This document shows positions 7,344-12,500 of a DNA stretch of 12,500 nt, piece after piece. The notes beneath the pieces were generated by a model. It saw nothing but the letters and a program-made list of their open reading frames with translations. It was not told the DNA's origin and searched no databases. Origin of the DNA: Dunaliella salina (lineage: Eukaryota > Chlorophyta > Chlorophyceae > Chlamydomonadales > Dunaliellaceae); NCBI GenBank assembly GCA_002284615.2, contig MU069443.1, positions 971,553 through 984,052 of the forward strand, written 5' to 3'. How positions within the stretch are numbered: the stretch's first letter is position 1; each line of letters begins with the position of its first letter. The position numbers and the translations under genes were made by a program.

Positions 7344-8335
7344 ATTGGTGTGCGAAAAGATGCAGATTCCCCGCACAGCAATTACATGGAATACTGCACC
7401 AGCGTTGGGAAGGTCTCAAAGTTGCAAAGCTGCCTGGTTCAGTGCTTCAGGAGAATATGTCCATTGCCAATGTCCATGATGAAATACAGCCAAAATGAGA
7501 GAGCAGTTCAACGTATGCACAATGACATCCTGAACCCAAACTCATTCGCAGCAAGCAGGCACAAAGTTCTCAATTCACACTCAATAATGCATTTTGCACA
7601 GATAAGCATATGGAATACCCACCATCACAGCCGTCCCTCAGGGCGTCCGGGGACAGCATGATGCAACGTGCTGGGTGTGGTAACCTCATCACAAAACAAA
7701 CAAGTGTTGCTGGGTGTGGTAACCGACAGCGGAGCATGGATTTGTAGCAGGAGCAGGAGCCATGGCAGACTCTTCAAACAGGCAGGCAGGCAAATTAAAC
7801 TACCATCGCGCGGTAGCACTTCACTAAAATCGCTTATCCAGGTCCATGCACCATCAATATGCGTCTCAAAACTTAATGCACATGCATACAGCCAATCAGC
7901 TTTGCCTTCTGAGGCTCCTTAGTCTCCCACACAGACATAACAATGCTCTGCAAAGTGTGGATGCACAGAACCATGTTCATTTGACGTGATTCTGTTCTCG
8001 GTGGCCTCCCCCTTGAGGTGCTTGCAGTGCTGCTGCCGCCAACCAAGCATGCAGGTCAGGCAAGCTTTCCCTACAGACATCTCACCTCATATGAAATGTC
8101 CATGTCCGTCGATCATTCAGCGCAGCAGGCCAGTCCAGGGGGCCTCAAAGAAATCGCTTATCGGGCTGTGGCACATGCGCTTTCCACCACAAAGACAAAT
8201 GCGAAACCCTGGTAGCTCGTTCCCCCGCTGTGTGTGTTTGTGTGAGCTGCTGTCGCTTGCTGTGCTGCGCGGCGCGCACAGGAAGAGAAAGCATGCGGCG
8301 TTCAGAGAACAAAAGAGAGCAGTTGGTGTTTAGAG
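7344..8335. other. No recognised gene
   Basis: Only short frames occur, the longest about 115 codons at 7986-8333 on the plus strand, without a domain. Small features are a 17-base direct repeat TGCTGGGTGTGGTAACC (about 7669 and 7708, 39-base spacing) and a GT-rich run near 8229-8248. A 19-base string at about 8104-8125 (CATTCAGCGCAGCAGGCCA) also occurs near 5816, possibly by chance or shared repeat ancestry. Confidence 0.4.
7669..7724 (+). repeat. Pair of 17-bp direct repeats
   Basis: TGCTGGGTGTGGTAACC occurs twice with a 39-base period. The spacer contains A-rich sequence. No function is apparent. Confidence 0.7.
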
Positions 8336-8417
8336 AATGTAGGAGAGGTGATGCTGTAACGCACAACATCCAAGTTGCAATGGATGTTGTACGCCACAGC
8401 ATCACCTCTCCTACATT
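8336..8417. repeat. 82-nt fold-back: 37-base arms with an 8-base loop
   Basis: Left arm 8336-8372 and right arm 8381-8417 pair over 37 positions with three mismatches, near 8357-8361. The loop is AGTTGCAA. As RNA this is a long near-perfect hairpin, in the size range of small-RNA precursors. As DNA it is a classic short inverted-repeat element. No expression evidence is available from sequence. Confidence 0.85.
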
Positions 8418-8574
8418 GCTTGGGTGCTGGCATGGCTGCACAACACCAGAGATATTGAATCTTCAGTAGAAATAGAGCAGACAAGAGGCGGACCAGCTGA
8501 CCAGGCTTGCATTACATCAGGAGCAACACCTCTGGCACATGGCCAGGGATGAAAAGAAATGCGCCAATACTTGG
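8336..8574 (+). repeat. Dispersed repeat, copy 2, with an inverted duplication of its first module
   Basis: Same family as 6905-7131. Here the first module appears twice, head to head (8336-8372 and 8381-8417), and the second module (8416-8574) follows directly. Copy 2 carries 13 extra bases near 8450-8480 relative to copy 1. The right arm of the hairpin is closer in sequence to copy 1 than the left arm, which carries three substitutions. Confidence 0.75.
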
Positions 8575-8624
8575 GGCGTGAAGGCTGAGGAGAGATTGGG
8601 TTTGATGAGGCATCAGGAGCCATG

Positions 8625-8629
8625 CCAAA
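8625..8629. repeat. Target-site duplication CCAAA, left copy (outer fold-back element)
   Basis: CCAAA directly precedes the TGTAACG end at 8630 and recurs at 11270-11274 directly after the mirrored CGTTACA end. This marks one insertion event for the outer element. Confidence 0.75.
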
Positions 8630-8752
8630 TGTAACGTGACGGTTGCGCTAGGCCAAAAGGACCGAGCCATACCCGGTGGCCGGATGTCCACTGGGACACC
8701 TTCGCGATACATATAGTACCGGGTGGAGTTGCACCACAGCCTCTTAGCTTCT

Positions 8753-8845
8753 TGCGCACTCCGTCCGTCACTGTTACGTTGTACTCTACCAGCCAGTAGT
8801 AAGGGAAGGGAGAGTACAACGTAATAGTGATGGACGGAGTGCGCA
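8753..8845. repeat. Internal hairpin in the fold-back element
   Basis: Bases 8753-8787 and 8811-8845 pair over 35 positions with two mismatches around a 23-base spacer. The 8811-8845 unit recurs in direct orientation at 8960-8994 as the inner end of the right inverted repeat. The element thus holds three copies of this 35-base unit. Confidence 0.85.
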
Positions 8846-9064
8846 GGGCCCTACTGGGAGGTGTTTGTGATTTTCCTGCGTGGGTCGTCCGCGGCAGAAG
8901 GGTCGTCCACCCGCGACCGCAAAAGAAAGCCAGTAGGATGTCTCTTGAGAAGAGAAGGGAGAGTACAACGTAATAGTGACGGACGGAGTGCGCAAGAAGC
9001 CAAGAGGCTGTGGTGCAACTCCAGCCGGAACAATATGTATCGCGAAGGTATCCCATGGGCCAGT

Positions 9065-9069
9065 GGACA
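9065..9069. repeat. Target-site duplication GGACA, left copy (nested LTR element)
   Basis: GGACA abuts the TG end of the LTR at 9070 and recurs at 11210-11214 directly after the CA end of the other LTR. The duplication lies within the right inverted repeat of the fold-back element, and the two flanks join into an uninterrupted match to the left inverted repeat. Confidence 0.9.
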
Positions 9070-9209
9070 TGTAAGAATACGCAGAAAATGCTGGGTAAGG
9101 AAGGAGTCGAGCCTTCTAATAACTGGCCAGCCCAGTCTTACCCAAAGCCTAAGCCTGGATGGTAGTTGGTGGTTGGTGATCTGATCTAGGAAAGCCTGGT
9201 ATCGTTACA
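9070..9209 (-). repeat. Long terminal repeat, 3' copy for the element's orientation
   Basis: 140 bases with TGTAA...TTACA ends, the standard TG...CA LTR boundary. It differs from the copy at 11070-11209 only at 9144. It is short for a Ty3-type LTR. Confidence 0.95.
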
Positions 9210-9218
9210 TTCCCCCCT
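9210..9218 (-). promoter_or_regulatory. Polypurine tract
   Basis: On the minus strand the bases directly upstream of the 3' LTR read AGGGGGGAA. This is the usual position and composition for the plus-strand DNA primer of an LTR retrotransposon. It fixes the transcription direction as minus, in agreement with the coding frames. Confidence 0.85.
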
Positions 9219-9221
9219 GCC

Positions 9222-9620
9222 TGTTTATGGACGTCTCGGCCATAAAAGGAGGAAATTTGCAAAATGCCTAACCAACCAACAACCGCCTAATTTCCTGAGA
9301 GCCTGAAAATAGCCTTGAGCCTGATAATGCCTGAAAAGTATAGCCTGAAAGTGCCTATGAACGCGCGTTTAGCCTGTGTAAGCCTGTGTAAGCCTGTGTA
9401 AGCCTGTGTAAGCCTGAGATATTGTGAGCCTAAGCCTTTTGCTGTACATGCATGCATGTATTAGGTGATGGAGATCTCCGTGCCTGCCTGAAAGCATAAT
9501 CATGATGTTGCTCATGAGCATGATTTAATGTTTTCTTTTAGCCTTCAGACGCACGAGTGCCTGAGGAGCCTTGCGTTTGCGTCCATGCTTAGGAAGCTCT
9601 GGAATGCCTCCGAGAGAATG
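9222..9620 (-). other. 3' non-coding region of the LTR retrotransposon, dense in AGCCTG motifs
   Basis: No frame of note is present. The plus strand shows repeated GCCTG words (many between 9297 and 9420), including the tandem array at 9371-9416. The same word is frequent in the gag-like region, where it encodes Gln-Ala on the minus strand. It follows the TGA of the integrase frame at 9621. Confidence 0.6.
9371..9416. repeat. Tandem 10-bp repeat AGCCTGTGTA, four full units plus part
   Basis: Four exact units at 9371-9410 followed by AGCCTG. It lies in the 3' non-coding part of the LTR element and probably arose by slippage in GCCTG-rich sequence. Confidence 0.95.
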
Positions 9621-10346
9621 TCAATATGGTTGCAATGTGATGTCTGGATTGGCTATGTTTGAGTATGGTTCCCATGAATTATGTTCATGGCCATAGCCTT
9701 TCCATTTGATTAAAAATTGCCATGTGTTCTGCCCGTTTTGCTTTAATGGCTTATGCTCCAGCACCTCTTCAACTTCATAAATTGGAATGCCATCAGCATC
9801 CACTTGCAATGGTGGTGGAGGTGTGACAGTGTGCTCAGATTGATGATATGGCCTGATAAGGGACACATGAAAAACTGGATGAATTCGATAAGTGTAAGGC
9901 AACTGTAACCGCACAGCAACCATACCAATGAACTCCTTGATAGTGAATGGCCCAATGAATTTGGGCAGGAACTTCCTTGTGCCCTTTGCCTGGAGTGTCA
10001 AATTGCGTGTACTGAGCAACACTTTGTCACCCACCGAATATTCGCCTGTCACATNGTGCCTGTGTGGGTCAGCTTGTGCCTTCTGCCTCTCCTGCGCCTT
10101 CCGCAAGTTGTGCTGGACCTTGATGATTGTCTGCTGAAGCTGAGATGCAAAGAGCNTTGCTGCAGGTACAGTGCTGTCAGTCTGTATGGTAACAGGAGTT
10201 AGTGGGTGTTGGCCTTGCATGAGAAATGCAGGTGTTTCTCCTGTACTTTCATTTTTGGAATTATTGACAGCAAATTCTGCAGCTGGAAGCAAATCATCCC
10301 AATTGGTTTGGTCTGGGGAAATGTATTGCCTGATTAAGGGACTGCC
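9621..10346 (-). CDS. pol: Integrase C-terminal part with chromodomain (truncated Ty3/gypsy Pol)
   Basis: The minus-strand frame is open from 10346 to the TGA at 9621 (241 codons); two codons contain N (10055, 10156). It has no proper start and begins in mid-domain. The order is: end of the integrase core (Y-I-S-P-D-Q-T-N-W-D-D-L-L-P-A-A-E-F-A-V-N-N), a helical Gln-rich linker, a GPF module (K-F-I-G-P-F-T-I-K-E near residue 130), and a complete chromodomain from about residue 190 to the end. The chromodomain shows Y-E-V-E-E-V-L, then F-L-I-K-W-K-G-Y and N-S-W-E-P-Y, with the aromatic positions that bind methylated histone tails in known chromodomains. In full elements this domain directs integration to marked chromatin. 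The catalytic D, D and E residues are lost to the deletion upstream, so the protein cannot integrate by itself. Confidence 0.9.
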   Translation of the reverse strand, partial: GSPLIRQYISPDQTNWDDLLPAAEFAVNNSKNESTGETPAFLMQGQHPLTPVTIQTDSTVPAAXLFASQLQQTIIKVQHNLRKAQERQKAQADPHRHXVTGEYSVGDKVLLSTRNLTLQAKGTRKFLPKFIGPFTIKEFIGMVAVRLQLPYTYRIHPVFHVSLIRPYHQSEHTVTPPPPLQVDADGIPIYEVEEVLEHKPLKQNGQNTWQFLIKWKGYGHEHNSWEPYSNIANPDITLQPY

Positions 10347-11062
10347 TCAGAGTCAGGGGGCTGGGCCTGACCCTGTGCCTGTGCCTGTAGAGCCTGAGCC
10401 TCAGCAGCAGAAGGGGCCTGACCCTATGCCTGTGCCTGTAGAGCCTGAGCCTGCTGCTGAGCCTGACCAGAGGCCACGGCTGGCGCATCTTCCATGTCAA
10501 CGTCAGACATGTTCAGCAGGTTGACTACCTCGTCGACCGGAGGAGGGAAGCCATCCGGGTAAGTCCTGTCGATGAGCTGCTGCTGGTGGGCATCCAGCTG
10601 CTGGCCTGACTCCCTCAAGTCGAGCGCTTTGACAAGGTTGAACTGGTTGTCCGGAGAAAGGGCCTGGTACTCCTTGTCGCATATCAGCAAGTGGTCTGTT
10701 GCGTGCTCTACCTTGTGAGCCCTCAGAGTGGTCAAGTACTCTGGGGTGATGTCGGTGGACTTACGTGCACGAGCCGTGCCCAGCGGGTGTGACTGTAAGC
10801 CTGCCTGCCTGAGCTCGAAGGCCTGAGAAGTCTCTGCAGAATTTCTTCGCTGTAGCGCCGGGGCCTGAGCCGGCCTAGTTTGGGCCTGATGAGCAGCAAC
10901 CTGAGCCGGTTGCTGATTTCCCTCTGACTGAGCCTGAGTCTGTGCCTATGCAGCAGGGGCCTGAGCCTGCTGCGCCCTAGCTAAACGCTCTGATGCGCGG
11001 GAGGGTTGGGTGGGACCCTTCCCTGGATCCTTTGGGGGTGTTATAGCCCCCTCCTGGCTTCG
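10334..11062 (-). pseudogene. gag: Gag-like Gln/Ala-rich reading frame interrupted by two TAG codons
   Basis: A single minus-strand frame opens right after the primer-binding site (11062) and continues to a TAA at 10334, broken by TAG at 10946-10948 and at 10424-10426. No ATG lies near its beginning; the first clear ones come far inside, within S-D-V-D-M-E-D. The N-terminal part is basic and Pro/Ala/Gln-rich (T-P-P-K-D-P-G-K-G, then Q-A-Q repeats). The middle is more ordered (T-D-I-T-P-E-Y-L, then H-A-T-D-H-L-L, F-N-L-V-K-A-L-D-L). The C-terminal part is a Q-A-Q repeat. The position between primer-binding site and integrase suggests gag. There is no zinc knuckle or clear Gag core, so the call rests on position. 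Both TAGs sit where flanking repeats have CAG. Confidence 0.55.
10366..10465. repeat. Two-copy 50-bp tandem repeat in the gag-like frame
   Basis: The unit beginning GGGCCTGACCCT (about 10366) recurs 50 bases later (about 10416) with few differences. One of them turns a CAG codon into the TAG at 10424-10426 on the minus strand. It encodes Gln-Ala repeats when read in the gag-like frame. Confidence 0.7.
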
Positions 11063-11069
11063 CTACCAA
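11055..11069 (-). promoter_or_regulatory. Primer-binding site for minus-strand DNA synthesis
   Basis: One base after the 5' LTR the minus strand reads TGGTAGCGAAGCC. TGG pairs with the CCA end of a tRNA. The next bases imply an acceptor-stem 3' strand CTTCGCTA, like initiator methionine tRNAs that begin AGCG in several eukaryotes. The tRNA identity is inferred, not proven. Confidence 0.7.
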
Positions 11070-11209
11070 TGTAAGAATACGCAGAAAATGCTGGGTAAGG
11101 AAGGAGTCGAGCCTTCTAATAACTGGCCAGCCCAGTCTTACCCGAAGCCTAAGCCTGGATGGTAGTTGGTGGTTGGTGATCTGATCTAGGAAAGCCTGGT
11201 ATCGTTACA
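11070..11209 (-). repeat. Long terminal repeat, 5' copy for the element's orientation
   Basis: Partner of 9070-9209, identical except at 11144. As the 5' LTR it should contain the promoter; I see no clear TATA box in its 140 bases. Confidence 0.95.
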
Positions 11210-11214
11210 GGACA
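11210..11214. repeat. Target-site duplication GGACA, right copy
   Basis: Directly follows the CA end of the LTR at 11209 and equals 9065-9069. Confidence 0.9.
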
Positions 11215-11269
11215 TCCAGCCACCGGATATGGCTTGGTCCTTTTGGCCTAGCGCAACCGTCACGTTACA

Positions 11270-11274
11270 CCAAA
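11270..11274. repeat. Target-site duplication CCAAA, right copy
   Basis: Directly follows the CGTTACA end of the fold-back element and equals 8625-8629. Confidence 0.75.
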
Positions 11275-12332
11275 GCTTCCCATTTTCAGACACGCAGCTT
11301 CCAATTTTCAGACACACAAGAAAAGCAGACTGATGCATCGCTCCCAAGGCACCCTGGACGAAAAAGATTTTCTCAAATTTTGACAAAAATTCTCAAATTT
11401 CGATACAAATTTGTGCTCTGGGGGGGCGAAGTTTGAGATTGTAACGATATAGATAATGAAACAAGCGAGGTGCTGTCAGGCGTCATCCGGGCGCATCAGT
11501 CTCTCAGTGGTTCAGTCGGTCAGTCATCCGGTACAGAGACACTTTGAGCATTCCGGGTTTGCCGCAGCGCTTCAGGGTCCGCATAAGATAACATTAGCAA
11601 ATCCAAAAAGTTGCGCATCCGTTCCTCTGCCGAGTTTCACGGCATTTCGTCGTCTAGGACTTTGCGAGCTCCAAAAGCTCTGTTTGCGTTGCTTTCTGCA
11701 CGCTTGATTTATCCTTGCATGCAGATGTCTGTTTTTGTAATTCTCATTCGTGCTGCAGCGCTTTGTTGCGCTGGGACAACAACATCGTCAGCCTACGTCC
11801 GCAAGATGCGAGATGTGACACGGAATGCATTGGGATAGCCGGTATTTTGTTCCAGCTCTCCTACCAAGGTGGCTTTAGGCACTATACGTAAAACATGAGG
11901 TTACTCTAGTCTTCAGGAAATAGGGAACTCTCTTGAGATGGGCACTGAATAGCATGACAAACAAAAGCCATGAGGCTCAGCAGCTTTGTGGTGTGCACAA
12001 GCGGCAGCACAAAGTTCGTGCATCTAGTTCAAGATCTGCTTGGTTGAATTTCAGCTGCACAGAAAACATGGGTTTTAACTTCAGCTTTGTACTGAACCCC
12101 GAGGTTGACTTTGTCCTGTGTCAGGTGGGCACAATGTGATGCTTGAAAGAAGTGGAGGAAGATTCCGAAAGGATCTCGTCTGAGGAAGGGGAGGTAGGGA
12201 AGCAGATCTGGATGTATGTCTGTGATTTCATACCTTCTCCAGACCTTGTATATTCCGCAGTATGAATGAAAGAATTTAAATGTAAAGAGTAAAAGAAAGA
12301 ATGCTCAATTCATCCAGGAAAAAAAAAGAATT
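11275..12332. other. No recognised gene
   Basis: The start contains two short direct repeats, TTTTCAGACAC (about 11283 and 11304) and TTCTCAAATTT (about 11370 and 11390). The longest frames (83 codons at 11456, 68 codons at 11933) have no domain. A Glu/Ser-rich frame of about 42 codons at 12140-12266 (E-D-S-E-R-I-S-S-E-E-G-E) looks somewhat protein-like and could be an exon, but no splice sites can be argued. An A-rich run precedes the frame at 12333. Confidence 0.35.
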
Positions 12333-12500
12333 ATGAGATTCCAGATTGCTCCTATGTGGAGCAGCATCCCTGAGCACCAAGCCATTGTCGCACAATTCAA
12401 GAAGTTTGCGCAGCCAGATGGGCAATTGGTGGCAGAGATGCAGCGCCTTCAAATCCTTGCGATGAGCACAGCTGCACGCTTGCAGCCATTTTATGCAGAG
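12333..12500 (+). CDS. Start of an unknown protein, running off the window
   Basis: ATG at 12333 opens 56 codons without a stop to the window end; the frame is open back to a TGA at 12264-12266. The translation begins M-R-F-Q-I-A-P-M-W and contains amphipathic, Gln/Ala-rich stretches (A-I-V-A-Q-F-K-K-F, then A-E-M-Q-R-L-Q-I-L-A-M). It could be a helical protein or another retroelement Gag start. The second ATG (12351) is an alternative start. I recognise no family. The length of the open frame alone is modest evidence, so it may still be chance. Confidence 0.4.
   Translation, partial: MRFQIAPMWSSIPEHQAIVAQFKKFAQPDGQLVAEMQRLQILAMSTAARLQPFYAE

Larger units (their letters stand above)
9070..11209 (-). 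mobile_element. Compact non-autonomous Ty3/gypsy chromodomain retrotransposon (2,140 bp)
   Basis: Two 140-bp LTRs lie exactly 2,000 bases apart, flanked by a perfect GGACA duplication. In minus orientation the order is 5' LTR, primer-binding site, gag-like Gln/Ala-rich frame, integrase C-terminus with chromodomain, a repeat-rich 3' region, polypurine tract, 3' LTR. Protease, reverse transcriptase, RNase H and the integrase catalytic triad are absent, so an internal deletion near 10340-10350 removed most of pol. One LTR mismatch (9144 A versus 11144 G) points to a fairly recent insertion. The ends needed for copying are kept, so movement by a related full-length element is plausible. The element interrupts the fold-back element at 8630-11269. 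Confidence 0.92.
8630..11269. mobile_element. Fold-back element with about 160-bp terminal inverted repeats, split by a nested LTR retrotransposon
   Basis: The left inverted repeat (8630-8787) starts TGTAACGTGACGG and is mirrored by the right one (8960-9069 continued at 11215-11269, ending CCGTCACGTTACA). Few mismatches and small indels separate them. Without the inserted retrotransposon (one copy of its target duplication counted) the element is close to 495 bases. Its interior repeats part of the inverted repeat once more (8811-8845), which makes a second hairpin. No transposase frame is present, so it is non-autonomous. The 5-base target duplication CCAAA and TG...CA ends would also fit an LTR retrotransposon, but the inverted layout does not. 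The superfamily is not recognised. Confidence 0.75.

Noticed and set aside
5816..8125. A 19-base string shared between about 5816 and about 8104
   Set aside because: No extended similarity surrounds the two sites, so shared ancestry cannot be supported.
8512..9184. Several frames of 60-147 codons across the fold-back element
   Set aside because: They lie in inverted-repeat DNA, produce similar peptides from both arms and strands, and match no transposase.
1..12500. A non-standard genetic code with TAG and TAA read as glutamine, as in some ulvophycean green algae, suggested by stops at likely Gln positions in the LINE and gag-like frames
   Set aside because: The 708-codon Gag and the 241-codon integrase-chromodomain frame contain many Gln codons, all CAA or CAG, with no internal TAG or TAA. 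Under such a code some would be expected.

Overview
The window looks like repeat-rich nuclear DNA of a eukaryote, most plausibly a green alga or other plant-lineage organism. The reasons are a LINE-type reverse transcriptase end, Ty3/gypsy Gag-protease and integrase-chromodomain coding, several inverted-repeat elements, and no operon-like or prokaryotic genes. Base composition is near even. The algal assignment is an inference from general character; no host housekeeping gene, rRNA or tRNA could be recognised. Eight N positions, five of them inside one minisatellite, mark uncertain assembly.

Layout. 1-690 is the 3' end of a LINE open reading frame with the zinc-binding C-terminal motif of non-LTR reverse transcriptases. 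691-2842 has no supportable gene but holds an AT-rich palindrome, an (AT)n tract, a weak MITE-like pair of inverted ends and a perfect 15-bp-arm hairpin. 2843-3090 is a ~100-bp minisatellite. 3147-5273 is a long Ty3-type Gag ending in a retropepsin start; the protease continues in two other frames to about 5490, and the reverse transcriptase part of the element is missing.

6487-7343 is bounded by symmetric 63-bp inverted ends. Inside it lies a dispersed repeat whose second copy is at 8336-8574, where part of it has become an 82-nt fold-back.

The clearest structure is a nested insertion at 8630-11269. A fold-back element with about 160-bp terminal inverted repeats and a CCAAA target duplication was entered by a compact LTR retrotransposon at 9070-11209. 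That retrotransposon has 140-bp LTRs differing at one base, a GGACA target duplication, a primer-binding site and a polypurine tract. It lies on the minus strand and keeps only a damaged, Gln/Ala-rich gag-like frame joined to the end of integrase plus a chromodomain. It is therefore a non-autonomous deletion derivative that would need enzymes from a full-length relative.

The last kilobase has no recognised gene until an open frame starts at 12333 and runs off the window.

No host pathway or defence system is visible. The interest lies in the nested mobile-element structure, the unclassified inverted-repeat families and the stripped-down chromodomain retrotransposon.
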